A DNA stretch of 64,000 nt from Alloyangia pacifica (GTDB taxonomy: Bacteria; Pseudomonadota; Alphaproteobacteria; Rhodobacterales; Rhodobacteraceae), in the NCBI RefSeq assembly GCF_020524285.1, contig NZ_JAIVKX010000010.1:1-64000 (forward strand), in the 5' to 3' direction. Of the stretch, positions 10,195 through 21,535 are shown piece after piece. The notes under the pieces are model-generated. The model was not told the origin of the DNA, did no database searches, and was given only the letters and a program-made list of their open reading frames with translations. The position numbers and the translations under genes are program-made. The number at the start of each line of letters is the position of its first letter. Positions within the stretch are counted from its first letter, which is position 1.

Positions 10195-11298
10195 TCAGAG
10201 GCCCGCGTCGAGCGCCTCGAGGATCGCGGTGCCCATTTCCGAGGTCGAGACCGGCTGCTTGCCTTCCTCGCCCAGCAGGTCCGCGGTGCGGTAGCCGTCG
10301 GCCAAAACCTTCTCGATCGCCTGCTCGAGGCGGGTCGCCTCGTCGCCCTTGTCGAAGCTGTAGCGCAGCGCCATGGCGAAGCTCAGGATGCAGGCGATGG
10401 GGTTCGCCTTGCCCTGGCCGGCGATATCGGGCGCAGAGCCGTGCACCGGCTCGTAGAGCGCCTTGGGGCGGCCGTTGGTCATCGGGGCACCGAGCGAGGC
10501 GGACGGCAGCATGCCGAGCGAGCCGGTGAGCATCGCCGCGGCATCCGACAGCAGGTCGCCGAAGAGGTTGTCGGTGACGATCACGTCGAACTGCTTGGGC
10601 CAGCGGCAGAGCTGCATGGCGCCGGCGTCGGCGTACATGTGCGACAGCTCGACCTCGGGATACTCCTTGCCCACCTCGGTGACGACTTCGCGCCACAGGA
10701 TGCCCGATTCCATCACGTTGGCCTTTTCCATCGAGCAGAGCTTTTTGTTCCGGCGCATGGCCAGCTCGAAGGCGCTGCGGGCAACCCGGTCGATTTCCGA
10801 CTCGGTGTAGCGCTGGGTGTTGATGCCCACGCGCTCGTTGCCTTCCTCGATGATGCCGCGCGGCTCGCCGAAGTAGATGCCCGAGGTCAGCTCGCGCACG
10901 ATGACGATGTCGAGGCCCGCCACCACGTCCTTCTTCAGCGACGAGAAGTCGGCCAGCGCGTCGAAGCACTGCGCCGGGCGCAGGTTGGCGTAGAGGTCCA
11001 TCTCCTTGCGCAGGCGCAGCAGGCCGCGCTCGGGCTTCACCGAGAAGTCCAGCACGTCGTATTTCGGACCGCCCACGGCGCCGAGCAGCACGGCGTCGGC
11101 CTCCTGCGCCTTGGCCATGGTCTCGTCGGTCAGCGGCGTGCCATGCGCGTCATAGGCGCAGCCGCCCACGAGGTCTTCGCTGACATCGAATTTCAGGCCG
11201 CGCTTGTCGCCGAACCAGTCGATGACGCGGCGGACTTCGGCCATCACCTCGGGGCCGATGCCATCGCCGGGCAGGATGAGAAGCGAAGGGTTGCTCAT
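10195..11298 (-). CDS. leuB: 3-isopropylmalate dehydrogenase
   Basis: Third enzyme of leucine synthesis: oxidative decarboxylation of 3-isopropylmalate with NAD. The 367 residues begin [22 protein letters not shown], and contain the [16 protein letters not shown] and [13 protein letters not shown] substrate loops, the [11 protein letters not shown] and [18 protein letters not shown] metal-binding stretch, and [18 protein letters not shown]. Length and motifs are normal. leuCD lie some 4 kb upstream on the same strand with unrelated genes between. The ATG is preceded by a GGAGAG-like ribosome site on the minus strand. Confidence 0.97.
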   Translation of the reverse strand: MSNPSLLILPGDGIGPEVMAEVRRVIDWFGDKRGLKFDVSEDLVGGCAYDAHGTPLTDETMAKAQEADAVLLGAVGGPKYDVLDFSVKPERGLLRLRKEMDLYANLRPAQCFDALADFSSLKKDVVAGLDIVIVRELTSGIYFGEPRGIIEEGNERVGINTQRYTESEIDRVARSAFELAMRRNKKLCSMEKANVMESGILWREVVTEVGKEYPEVELSHMYADAGAMQLCRWPKQFDVIVTDNLFGDLLSDAAAMLTGSLGMLPSASLGAPMTNGRPKALYEPVHGSAPDIAGQGKANPIACILSFAMALRYSFDKGDEATRLEQAIEKVLADGYRTADLLGEEGKQPVSTSEMGTAILEALDAGL

Positions 11299-11380
11299 GG
11301 GAAGTCTCTCCTCGGAATGTTGCGCAATCGCCTAGCCGAGAGGGGCGGAATGGTCAAGAAATCAGGGGCGTTTGGCAATT

Positions 11381-12520
11381 TCAGGGAAATGAAAGCGTGA
11401 CCGAAACCAGCCGGTGCGCCTGGCCCTCGCGCGGCGGGCGCACCTGCGCGCCTGCGACCCTGAGCCCGGCAGAGGGCAGAAGGTAGCTCACGCGCAGCGG
11501 CCCGGTGCTCTGCCAGTGCGCGGTGGGCTCACCGGGCAGGGGATCCTGAAGACGCGGATCGGCGAGCAGCGCCCGCATTTCGCCATGCAGCCCTTCGCCC
11601 TCGTCCGGATCAAGATTGGCGTTTCCGATCAACAGGTAAGGCGGGTCCGGTGCGGGCCCGAGCGCGCCGTCCAGGTAGCGCGTCCAGAGCGCGATCTCGT
11701 CGGCGTTGCGCCGCCCGTTGCGATCCTCGGGGCCGTCGAAGACCGGCGGGGTGGCGGCGAAGCAGAGCAGCAGCAACGGACCCGCGGGGGACTCCAGCCG
11801 CAGCACCCAATGGCCGGTGGAGGACAGCCGCTGCACATCTGCCGCCGGGTCCGCGGGCAGCCTCCGATTGCCCGGCATGTCGCGCCAGAGCAGCTCAGAA
11901 TAATTCTCGACCAGACTTACCGGCCAGCGCGAGAGCAGCGCCATCCCGTGCTGCCCGGTGAACTCGCCGTAGCCCTCCGCATCCCTCGGCCCGCCGAGCC
12001 GCCCGTCGCCGTCGAGATCGGCGCCGCTGGCCAGGCCGGAATTGGGGCGCAGCGCGAGGCGATGCGGATAGGGCACGCCCCGCTCCTCGAGTCGCGCTGC
12101 CAGTTCCGCAAGCGCCGCGAGGCCGAGGTCGAAATCCATGTCGGTTAGCAGCAGCAGCCCCGCATCTGCGGCGACGATCTCGTCCAGCAGCCCGGGCAGG
12201 GGCGGGCGCATCTCGGCAAGATCGCGCAGCAGCAGGCCCGGTCCCCGGCGGCTGAAATCGCCGTGCCACGTGGCGACCGTGATCTCTGCGGCGCGGGCGG
12301 GGGCAGCGGCGGCGTGAAAGAGGCAGATAAAAAAGAGGCAGGTAAACAGGAAACAGGTGGGTAGAAAGCAGGCGAGCGGGGTCGCCCGCGGGCGGGTCAG
12401 ACGGTCTGAACCTCGGCCTCCGCCTGCGCATAGGCGCGGCGGCGCTTTTCCTCGATCAGGGCGGCGATACGCGCCAGCGCCACGCCGCGCATCACCAGGC
12501 TTGCCGGCAAGAAGGCCCAT
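11381..12520 (-). CDS. Secreted endonuclease/exonuclease/phosphatase-family protein
   Basis: Probable exported member of the EEP fold (DNase I-like hydrolases); the substrate is unknown. Seen: a long hydrophobic signal sequence (LACFLPTCFLFTCLFFICLF, cleavage near ARA-AE), an early ITVATWHGDF strand, LLLLTDMDFD, HGMALLSRWPV, and LLIGNANLDPDEGEG, the usual EEP order. The only ATG upstream, at 12520, overlaps the preceding gene by 124 bp and adds about 40 arginine-rich residues in front of the signal. A CTG at 12400, overlapping the upstream stop as CTGA and preceded by GAGG, is the more natural start. Coordinates give the longest ATG frame. Confidence 0.72.
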   Translation of the reverse strand: MGLLAGKPGDARRGAGAYRRPDRGKAPPRLCAGGGRGSDRLTRPRATPLACFLPTCFLFTCLFFICLFHAAAAPARAAEITVATWHGDFSRRGPGLLLRDLAEMRPPLPGLLDEIVAADAGLLLLTDMDFDLGLAALAELAARLEERGVPYPHRLALRPNSGLASGADLDGDGRLGGPRDAEGYGEFTGQHGMALLSRWPVSLVENYSELLWRDMPGNRRLPADPAADVQRLSSTGHWVLRLESPAGPLLLLCFAATPPVFDGPEDRNGRRNADEIALWTRYLDGALGPAPDPPYLLIGNANLDPDEGEGLHGEMRALLADPRLQDPLPGEPTAHWQSTGPLRVSYLLPSAGLRVAGAQVRPPREGQAHRLVSVTLSFP

Positions 12521-13275
12521 GCGCTCATCGTCCAGATCAGTGTCTGCGGCTCGGTCAGGTTCAGCAGCCCGGTGGTCTGGGCCGCCAGTTTCATCCCGGC
12601 CGGGATCAAGAATGGCAGAAGAATACCTAAGGCGACGTTAATGTTGCCGTCGCGATTGAGGCGGTGCAGCACATCCTTGCCCACCGTCGGGTCGAAGAGC
12701 GGCAGGTTGACCCAGAAATTGAACGCGCCGTGGCGGATCGGCCAGTTCAGCAGGCGCACCACCAGCACGAAGCCAATCACGCTCAGCAGCGAGAGCGCAT
12801 AGGCCAGCCCGGCGTGGCTGCGGATGCGGGCGACCTCCTGCGCACTCATGTCGTCGCTGGCCAGAAGCACCATCAGCCGTACGGGCGAGAAGGGGAAATC
12901 GAGCCAGCGCCCGGCCCCTGCGGCGATGCTCTCCAGCGCGCGCGACAGCGGCGTCGGGACGATCTCGCCCCGGCAGATCAGGGTGAGCGTCAGCACCGTC
13001 GCCAGGAGCGCGAGAAAGCGCAGCCGGTTGAACGGCGGGGCATCTCGGAACTCGAGGATCGACGGGTAGTCGCCGACATATTCGACGAAGGTGAGCAGGG
13101 CGGCCACCAGCGCCAGCAGCGCGGTGATCTGCGCCACGTCCGCGCCGCCGGGCAACAGCACTGCGGGCATTGCTATGAGCAAGGCCACAGCAATGGCGCG
13201 TATGCCGGCTTTGACAAAGCGCGTGATCACAAGTTCTGCCCTTTCGGTCGTGCCGGACTGGATGCTGTCCCGCAC
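12397..13275 (-). CDS. Multi-pass membrane protein of unknown function
   Basis: 292 residues with about six hydrophobic helices (ITRFVKAGIRAIAVALLIAM, VAQITALLALVAALLTFV, RFLALLATVLTLTLI, LAYALSLLSVIGFVLVV, INVALGILLPFLI, LIWTMSAWAFLPASLV), a cytoplasmic end rich in charge (EEKRRRAYAQAEAEVQTV). I recognise no named family. Its stop overlaps the probable start of the secreted EEP protein, so the two are likely translationally coupled and may act together at the envelope. Codon use matches the surroundings. The first ATG is used; a GTG 15 codons in is possible. Confidence 0.7.
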   Translation of the reverse strand: MRDSIQSGTTERAELVITRFVKAGIRAIAVALLIAMPAVLLPGGADVAQITALLALVAALLTFVEYVGDYPSILEFRDAPPFNRLRFLALLATVLTLTLICRGEIVPTPLSRALESIAAGAGRWLDFPFSPVRLMVLLASDDMSAQEVARIRSHAGLAYALSLLSVIGFVLVVRLLNWPIRHGAFNFWVNLPLFDPTVGKDVLHRLNRDGNINVALGILLPFLIPAGMKLAAQTTGLLNLTEPQTLIWTMSAWAFLPASLVMRGVALARIAALIEEKRRRAYAQAEAEVQTV

Positions 13276-13761
13276 CCTTGCTGTCCGCCGGACGCTGCGA
13301 TGCGCCCTTGTCGTTCACTGACCCCGCCGCGCCGGCGGATTGCCTCATTGTTGCCCAATTTGTGCCTACTTATTGAATGCGCGGCAAGATCGCCTGAAGG
13401 GGACGGGCAAAATCCGGCAGTTTCATGGTGAAAAAGGTGCGAAATTGCATCAACTCCCATTGCTGCCGCTGGAACAGGCGCCTGTGGACGTCCCTGCCCG
13501 CGCTTTCGGGCCAGCCCCGGCGCTCGCAGCCTTCTGCTGCTCTCTTCCGTTGTTTTTAAAAGAAAATCGCCACGAAACCCGACAGCGCGCGGACCGGCGG
13601 AGGACCGGACTTGCCCGGTTTCCGCGCTACGCGCGAACTTCGGAGCCTCTTAATCATCTTCAGCGCGAATTCCAAGAAATTTGACCTGAGGCAAGGCCAC
13701 CCGCAAAGTTTTCATGGTCTGACTCGCGTCGGATCGTCACCCGGAGGGAGAGGGAGCGGCA
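13276..13761. other. 486-bp divergent intergenic region
   Basis: Separates a leftward membrane-protein gene from the rightward atoDA pair and so must carry both promoters. Less GC-rich than the genes around it, with stretches such as TTGTTTTTAAAAGAAAA near 13550. The open frames in it have no ribosome site or family likeness. The atoD ribosome site GGAGGGAGAGGGAG is at its right end. Confidence 0.55.
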
Positions 13762-14415
13762 ATGTACCAGGCACTGACAGTGGACGAGGCGGTGGAGCTG
13801 ATCCCGGACGGGGCGAGCGTGATGCTCTCGGGCTTCATGGGGGTGGGCACGCCGGACCGGGTGGTCGCGGCGCTGGCCGCCTCGGGGCGCAGGGATCTGA
13901 CCGTGATCGTCAACGATGCAGCGCGGCCGGACCGCGGCGTCGGTCCGCTGGTCAAGGCGCGTTGCCTGCGCAAGTTCATCGGCAGCCACATCGGGCTCAA
14001 CCCGGATGTGCAGGAACAGATGGCCGCGGGCACGCTCGAGGTCGAGCTGGTGCCGCAGGGCACGCTGGTGGAACGCATCCGCGCGGCGGGCGTCGGGCTC
14101 GGCGGGGTGCTGACGCCGACCGGCCTGGGCACCAGGGTGGCCGAGGGCAAGCAGGTGATCGAGGTCGAGGGCAAGCCGTTCCTGCTCGAGCCGCCGCTGC
14201 GCGCCGACTTCGCGCTGATCGCCGCGCGCAGCTGCGACTACGTGGGCAACCTGACCTACATGCTCACCGCGACGAACTTCAATCCGATCATGGCGCTGGC
14301 GGCGAAGACGGTGATCGCCGAGCCCGAGGAGATCGTGCCGGTGGGAATGATCCCGCCCGACGCGGTGAAGACCCCCGGCGCATTGGTCGACCACGTGATC
14401 CGGAGGGTGGCATGA
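13762..14415 (+). CDS. atoD: 3-oxoacid / acetate CoA-transferase subunit A
   Basis: Alpha subunit of a class I CoA-transferase, which moves CoA between an acyl-CoA and acetoacetate or another 3-oxoacid. The 217 residues carry the family's N-terminal glycine loop LSGFMGVGTPDRVVAAL, GSHIGLNPDVQEQM, the QGTLVERIRAAGVGLGGVLTPTGLGT motif and a C-terminal CDYVGNLTYMLTATNFNPIMA. Its stop overlaps the start of subunit B as ATGA, so the two are made in equal amounts. Related subunits act on acetate, butyrate or 3-oxoadipate; exact substrates cannot be read here. Confidence 0.92.
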   Translation: MYQALTVDEAVELIPDGASVMLSGFMGVGTPDRVVAALAASGRRDLTVIVNDAARPDRGVGPLVKARCLRKFIGSHIGLNPDVQEQMAAGTLEVELVPQGTLVERIRAAGVGLGGVLTPTGLGTRVAEGKQVIEVEGKPFLLEPPLRADFALIAARSCDYVGNLTYMLTATNFNPIMALAAKTVIAEPEEIVPVGMIPPDAVKTPGALVDHVIRRVA

Positions 14416-15095
14416 CGGAGGCCGGCAAAATGGACCCCAAGGAACTCATAGCGCGGCGTTGCGCCGCCGAGGTGAAGCCGCACACGCTGGTCAACCTCGG
14501 CATCGGCATTCCGACGCTCGTTTCGGACCACCTCGACGAGGGCATGGGGGTGTTCTTCCAGGCCGAGAACGGCGTCGTCGGCATGGGTCGGCGCCCGCCC
14601 GAGGGCATGTCGGATCGCCATCTCACCGACGCGGGCGGCAGCTTCGTCTCGGCGGTGCCGGGGGCCTCGACCATCGACAGCGCCTTTTCCTTCGGGCTGA
14701 TCCGCGGCGGGCACCTCGATCTGACGGTGCTGGGCGGGCTGCAGGTGGACCAGCGCGGCTATCTCGCCAACTGGATGATCCCCGGCGTCTACGTGCCCGG
14801 CATGGGCGGGGCGATGGATCTCGTCACCGGGGCGAAGCGGGTGATCGTGGCGATGATCCACAGCGCCAAGGACGGCACGCCGAAGATCGTGCCGGAATGT
14901 TCCCTGCCGCTGACCGCCGAGCGGCGGGTCGATCTCATCGTCACGGAGAAGGCGGTGATCCGCCCGGAGGACGACGGGCTGCACCTGATCGAGACAGCGC
15001 CCGGGGTGACCGTGGCCGAGGTGCGGGCCGCCACGGCGGCGAATCTGATCGTGACGGGGGAGGTGCCGGAGATGGACCTCTCGCGGTCCTGCTGA
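14412..15095 (+). CDS. atoA: 3-oxoacid / acetate CoA-transferase subunit B
   Basis: Beta, catalytic subunit of the CoA-transferase. The 227 residues contain the active-site glutamate E52 within QAENGVVGMG, the glycine motif VNLGIGIPTLV, and the downstream LTVLGGLQVDQRGYLANWMIPG and GMGGAMDLVTGAKRVIVAM segments. The start overlaps the subunit A stop; a second ATG 18 bp later (MDPKELIARR) is an alternative. Followed by a repeat element, not by another gene. A thiolase some 4 kb downstream could act in the same ketone-body or short-chain acid route, though not in the same operon. Confidence 0.92.
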   Translation: MTEAGKMDPKELIARRCAAEVKPHTLVNLGIGIPTLVSDHLDEGMGVFFQAENGVVGMGRRPPEGMSDRHLTDAGGSFVSAVPGASTIDSAFSFGLIRGGHLDLTVLGGLQVDQRGYLANWMIPGVYVPGMGGAMDLVTGAKRVIVAMIHSAKDGTPKIVPECSLPLTAERRVDLIVTEKAVIRPEDDGLHLIETAPGVTVAEVRAATAANLIVTGEVPEMDLSRSC

Positions 15096-15102
15096 AACGG
15101 AT

Positions 15103-15200
15103 GGGGGCTCTGCCCCCGCCGCGCTGCGCGCGGCTCCCCCGGGATATTTGCATCTAGACGACGCAGGGCGCGAGGCCCGTTCGTCTAGGTGAAAATATCC
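15103..15200. repeat. Intergenic palindromic repeat, copy A
   Basis: Modules in order: small hairpin GGGGGCTCTGCCCCC (15103-15117), CGCGCTGCGCGCG, then CCCCCGGGATATTT leading into a 20-bp inverted repeat (15142-15161 against 15181-15200, 18 of 20 bases complementary) with core TCTAGACGA. It separates convergent atoA and leuD. Related elements lie near 20690, 26680 and 32760. Confidence 0.75.
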
Positions 15201-15259
15201 CCGCCGGAGGCAGTCCCGGCGCCGGGCAGGCGGGGCGTTTCAGAATTGGAAGCGCGCAG

Positions 15260-15291
15260 CAAAAAGGGCCGTCCCCGCGGGGACGGCCCTT
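15260..15291 (-). terminator. Terminator of leuC-leuD
   Basis: Perfect 13-bp stem AAGGGCCGTCCCC / GGGGACGGCCCTT with a GC loop; on the minus strand it runs into TTTTT, 35 bp after the leuD stop. Confidence 0.93.
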
Positions 15292-15325
15292 CGATGTTCT
15301 TGCCTAAATGCGGCTCAGCCCCGGC

Positions 15326-15931
15326 TCAGACCCAGGGGCGGGACTGGGCTGCGGCGCTTTCGAAGGTGTCGATGGCGCCGGCCTTTTCCATGGTCAGGCC
15401 GATGTCGTCGAGGCCCTCGAGCAGGCAGTGCTTGCGGAAGGGGTCGACTTCAAAGGCGAATTCCTCGCCGTCCGAAGTGGTGACCACCTGGTTCTCCAGG
15501 TCCACGGTCATGCGGGCGTTGGCACCCTTCTCGGCATCCTTCATCAGCACGTCCACGACGTCCTGCGGCATGACGATGGGCAGCATGCCGTTCTTGAAGC
15601 AGTTGTTGTAGAAGATGTCGGCGAAAGAGGTGGAGATCACCACCTTGATGCCGAAGTCGGCCAGCGCCCAGGGGGCGTGTTCGCGCGACGAGCCGCAGCC
15701 GAAGTTGTCGCCGGCGACGATCACCGACGCCTCGCGGTAGGCGGGCTGGTTCAGCACGAACTCGGGGTTTTCCGAGCCGTCGTCGAGGTAGCGCATCTCG
15801 TCGAAGGCATGCACGCCGAGGCCGGAGCGCTTGATCGTCTTCAGGAACTGCTTGGGGATGATCATGTCGGTGTCGATGTTCACCAGCGGCATGGGCGCCG
15901 CGATCCCGGTCAGCTTCTCGAATTTTTCCAT
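15326..15931 (-). CDS. leuD: 3-isopropylmalate dehydratase small subunit
   Basis: Partner of LeuC in isomerising 2- to 3-isopropylmalate. Starting at MEKFEKLTG, chosen because AAGGAGG lies at good spacing before it, the product is 201 residues, the usual LeuD size; an in-frame ATG 12 codons earlier lacks this. Diagnostic motifs: [19 protein letters not shown], the substrate-specificity loop, [16 protein letters not shown], and [19 protein letters not shown]. It is 115 bp downstream of leuC, followed by a strong terminator. Confidence 0.96.
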   Translation of the reverse strand: MEKFEKLTGIAAPMPLVNIDTDMIIPKQFLKTIKRSGLGVHAFDEMRYLDDGSENPEFVLNQPAYREASVIVAGDNFGCGSSREHAPWALADFGIKVVISTSFADIFYNNCFKNGMLPIVMPQDVVDVLMKDAEKGANARMTVDLENQVVTTSDGEEFAFEVDPFRKHCLLEGLDDIGLTMEKAGAIDTFESAAAQSRPWV

Positions 15932-16046
15932 CTGTCCCTCCTTGGGGATGGGGCGGGTCCGGGGCATGTCCGGCGCCGATGACGCAGGGGGCCGGCCGGA
16001 TCCGCCGGAATAGGGGAAGGGGTCCCTGCCGGGACCCCGGGATCGC

Positions 16047-17468
<1,422 letters not shown>

Positions 17469-17590
17469 GGGGGTCCTCTCGGGGTATATGTCTTGGAATT
17501 TGGCTTGGGCTTGGCGCAGGTCGGAAGCCCCCGCGCCGGGGCGGGCTTAAGACAGCCTTATAGGCGCGCCAGAACCGTGAAGTTCGCGCC

Positions 17591-17761
17591 GTGGAACCTT
17601 TCGCGCAGACGCGCGCGGTCACCGAGGTCAAGAAGCCGAGTCATGCGGCGGGGATACTCCTTTGGCGCGCGCCGATCAACCCGTCGCGCGCGATCCTGGT
17701 CGCCGAGGTGGAAGGATCGGAACTTTTCGTGCTGCCGGACGTAGTTTTGTTACCGCCCTGA
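17591..17761 (+). CDS. Hypothetical 56-residue ORF, GTG start
   Basis: A short frame (start MEPFAQTRAVTEVKK, end ELFVLPDVVLLPP) in the gap between leuC and the mscS group. Its third codon positions are mostly G or C, like real genes here, which is the only positive sign. No clear ribosome site and no family I recognise. It could be a small gene or the tail of a decayed one. Confidence 0.3.
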   Translation: MEPFAQTRAVTEVKKPSHAAGILLWRAPINPSRAILVAEVEGSELFVLPDVVLLPP

Positions 17762-17795
17762 GCGGACCGTCCTGAACGGGAGGAGACGAGACGCC

Positions 17796-17912
17796 ATGAC
17801 CCTGATGAACGCCATGCACCTGATCCTGATCGCCACGCTGCTCTGGGGGCTGCTGCTCAGCCTTCCGCAGGCCGAGGCGCAGGAGATCACCCTGAACCTG
17901 CCGAAACGCTGA
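17796..17912 (+). CDS. Small 38-residue secreted or membrane peptide
   Basis: Begins MTLMNAMHLILIATLLWGLLLS, a hydrophobic helix, then LPQAEAQEITLNLPKR. GGAGGAG stands about 10 bases before the ATG, a strong ribosome site. The AEA-Q junction looks like a signal-peptidase site, which would leave about ten residues; otherwise it is a single-pass anchor. It precedes a 10-bp inverted repeat and the mscS gene on the same strand. Not recognised; similar tiny membrane proteins sometimes accompany channels. Confidence 0.5.
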   Translation: MTLMNAMHLILIATLLWGLLLSLPQAEAQEITLNLPKR

Positions 17913-17926
17913 GCCGGCGACCGGCC

Positions 17927-17957
17927 GCTCAAGGCCCTGACGGACAAGGCCTTGAGC
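17927..17957. repeat. 10-bp inverted repeat upstream of mscS
   Basis: GCTCAAGGCC and GGCCTTGAGC with an 11-base loop, 49 bp before mscS. No T-tract follows, so it is more likely an mRNA hairpin or binding site than a complete terminator. Confidence 0.6.
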
Positions 17958-18006
17958 GAAAACGGCAGGGATGCCACGCTGATGGCCTGAGGAGCCTCGC
18001 GAGCGC

Positions 18007-19389
18007 ATGAACCCGGAAACCGACCTGCCGCAAACCGATCCGACGCCCTTCGAGGCGCTGCAACAGACCGGCGTGACGCTTCTGGGCCAGATCGACACGT
18101 TCCTCGCGATCGTGCTGCGCCCGTGGATGTTCTACCAGCTGGTCATCGCGATAGGACTGTTTGCCGCGGCGCATCTTCTGCGGGCCTGGTTGGGCCCCCT
18201 GCTTTACGAATGGATGCGCGCCCGCGAGGGATGGCCGAAGTGGCAGATGCGCATCCTGGTGGTGCTGCATAGGCGGCTGCGGATGATCATCTTCGTGACG
18301 CTGATCTGGCACGTGATCGGCTTCATGCACCAGGTCACCTGGCCGTCCCGCACCTATCTTCTGGAAATCATTGCCCAACTGTCGAGCGCCTGGCTGGTGA
18401 TTGCGCTGATCACCCGGCTGATCGGCAACCCGGCGCTGCGCTCGCTGGTGCGCTACGGCGCCTGGGGCTACGTGACCATCTGGATCCTCGGGCTCACCGA
18501 CGAGGCGCAGGCGCTGTTGGAAAGCGCGGCGGTCAGCTTCGGCGAGTCCAAGCTTTCGCTCTGGCTGATCCTGCAGGCGATGGTGATCCTGATCGCGCTG
18601 GTGGCGGTGGCGCGTTTCCTGACCACCGCGGGCGCTGCGAGCATCCGGCGCAACGAGGGGATCAGCCCCTCGATGCAGGTTCTGGCGGTGAAATTCCTGC
18701 AGGTGGCGCTCTACGGCGCGGCCTTCTTCTTTGCGCTGAAGCTGGCGGGGGTGGACCTGACCGGGCTCGCGGTGCTCTCGGGCGCGATCGGCGTCGGCCT
18801 CGGTTTCGGCCTGCAGAAGGTGGTGTCGAACCTCGTGTCGGGCATCATCATCCTGCTCGACAAGTCGATCAAGCCGGGCGACGTGATCTCCATCGGCGAG
18901 ACCTTCGGCTGGATCAACGCGCTGGGCGCGCGCTACGTGTCGATCACCACGCGCGACGGCAAGGAATACCTCATCCCCAACGAGGACATGATCACCGGGC
19001 AGGTGGTCAACTGGTCGCACTCCAACGAGCTGGTCCGGGTCGACATCCATTTCGGCACCGCCTACGGCGACGATCCGCACCTGGTGCGCAAGGTGGCGAT
19101 CGACGCGGCGCAGAGCGTGAAGCGGGTGCTGAGCAGCCGCCCGCCGGTGTGCCATATCACCGGTTTCGGCGACAGCTCGGTCGATTACATCCTGCGGTTC
19201 TGGATCATCGACCCCTCGCAGGGGCTGACCAATATCCGCGGCAACGTGTTCCTCGCGCTCTGGGACGCCTTCAAGGAAAACGGCATCTCGATCCCCTTTC
19301 CGCAGCGCGAGGTGCGGATGCTGGGCGAGGCGCCGGCGGACCCCCGCGCAGATCCGGGGCCGGACGGGGTGACGGAACGTCCCGGCTGA
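18007..19389 (+). CDS. MscS-family mechanosensitive ion channel
   Basis: Opens under membrane tension to release solutes after osmotic downshift. 460 residues with five or more hydrophobic segments, ending in the pore helix region LSGAIGVGLGFGLQKVVSNLVSGIIILLDKSI, then the beta domain (KPGDVISIGETFGWINALGARYVSITTRDGKEYLIPNEDMI) and the cytoplasmic alpha/beta vestibule. It is larger than E. coli MscS (286 aa), having extra N-terminal helices like the YbdG/YnaI types. The start follows GGAGCCTCGCGAGCGC. A 38-residue membrane peptide ORF sits upstream in the same direction. Confidence 0.92.
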   Translation: MNPETDLPQTDPTPFEALQQTGVTLLGQIDTFLAIVLRPWMFYQLVIAIGLFAAAHLLRAWLGPLLYEWMRAREGWPKWQMRILVVLHRRLRMIIFVTLIWHVIGFMHQVTWPSRTYLLEIIAQLSSAWLVIALITRLIGNPALRSLVRYGAWGYVTIWILGLTDEAQALLESAAVSFGESKLSLWLILQAMVILIALVAVARFLTTAGAASIRRNEGISPSMQVLAVKFLQVALYGAAFFFALKLAGVDLTGLAVLSGAIGVGLGFGLQKVVSNLVSGIIILLDKSIKPGDVISIGETFGWINALGARYVSITTRDGKEYLIPNEDMITGQVVNWSHSNELVRVDIHFGTAYGDDPHLVRKVAIDAAQSVKRVLSSRPPVCHITGFGDSSVDYILRFWIIDPSQGLTNIRGNVFLALWDAFKENGISIPFPQREVRMLGEAPADPRADPGPDGVTERPG

Positions 19390-19453
19390 CAGCCGTGCCG
19401 CGCTGCGGCATGGTCCGCGCGACTTGCAGACGCAGCGGAAAGGGAGAGCCGTC

Positions 19454-20644
<1,191 letters not shown>

Positions 20645-20685
20645 GCGCGCGGCGCCGCGCAGGCGCGCTGGGAATTGTCGTGAGA

Positions 20686-20740
20686 AGAAGCGAGGGGCGC
20701 TGCCCCTCGCGCTCCCCGGCGTATTTTCAAAGAGAAGAAG
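20686..20740. repeat. Intergenic palindromic repeat, copy B
   Basis: GCGAGGGGC-GCT-GCCCCTCGC is a perfect hairpin (20690-20710); then CTCCCCGGCGTATTTTC and the 12-mer AAAGAGAAGAAG, shared with copies near 26700 and (inverted) 32860. It lies between convergent thiolase and glycolipid-binding genes. Confidence 0.7.
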
Positions 20741-20770
20741 GGCGCGACGCGCCTGTGGTGCGGAGGACGC

Positions 20771-21325
20771 TCAGTCCTCGACGCGCTTCCACAGGCCCGG
20801 GTAGAGCGTCGGGAAGCCCTGCGGGTCGACGGTGATCTGCGCGTTGTGCCCGGTCTGCGCGGCCTCGTAGCCGATCAGCCCGCCGCGCTCGCGGGTGTAG
20901 CGCTGGTCGAGCGGGTCGAGCCGCGGCCCGGGCAGGCGCAGCCAGGCGGCGCAGACATCGAGCCGTCCGACCTCGGGCAGGCGGCGCAGCGGCATCAGGT
21001 TGGTGGCCGGGGTGAAGGCGAAATCCACGTCTGTGCAGGCCGCGAGATCGGGCTGCACCGAGCCGTTGAGCAGCCAGGCGCCGTTCTTCCGGGTGAGACG
21101 CGTGCGCACCTCCTCGCCGCCGCTGGTGCCGGTGATATCGGCGCTGCGGGTCAGCCAGTCCGGACCGCAGCGCACCACGTAGTCGAGCGCCGCCCAGCCG
21201 GTGCCGTCGCGAAAGCGCGCATGGCCGACCAGCATGAAGCCGTCCTCGTGCCGGGCAAGCCGGCACTTGTCCTCGCCGTCGCGGTCAAGCGCGCGCCAGT
21301 GGATCGTTGCCAGCGTTTCGCTCAT
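20771..21325 (-). CDS. Putative glycolipid-binding family protein
   Basis: Begins MSETLATIHWRALDRDGEDKC; 184 residues, no signal peptide or membrane helix. The order of beta-strand motifs (LVGHARFRDGTGWAALDYVVRCGPDWLTRSADI, WLLNGSVQPDLAACTDVDFAFTPATNLMPLRRL, RYTRERGGLIGYE) resembles the putative glycolipid-binding family (PF06475), from memory. Function in bacteria is not settled. The start is behind AGGAGCG; another ATG 14 codons earlier has no such site. A much longer open frame continues upstream through the kinase gene, but only this part is protein-like. Confidence 0.75.
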   Translation of the reverse strand: MSETLATIHWRALDRDGEDKCRLARHEDGFMLVGHARFRDGTGWAALDYVVRCGPDWLTRSADITGTSGGEEVRTRLTRKNGAWLLNGSVQPDLAACTDVDFAFTPATNLMPLRRLPEVGRLDVCAAWLRLPGPRLDPLDQRYTRERGGLIGYEAAQTGHNAQITVDPQGFPTLYPGLWKRVED

Positions 21326-21535
21326 CGGGGGGCGCCGCTCCTGGGGCTGCTCCGGGGGCTGCATCGACCGGTGGAAACCGGGGTGAAATGGGGCATGTCC
21401 AACTCCTCCCAAAGTCGGCTGTACCATGGTGCCCCTGCCCATGCGTAAAGGCAAGCGGGCGTTTTGCATCGGTTTTCTTAAGGCGATCTTCACCCTGCCG
21501 CGCCCATGCTGGCAGCGGCGCAGGGGATGTGAGGC

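Noticed and set aside
13340-13684. Frame in the atoD upstream region
   Set aside because: No ribosome site or domain; lies in a divergent intergenic region with mixed codon use.
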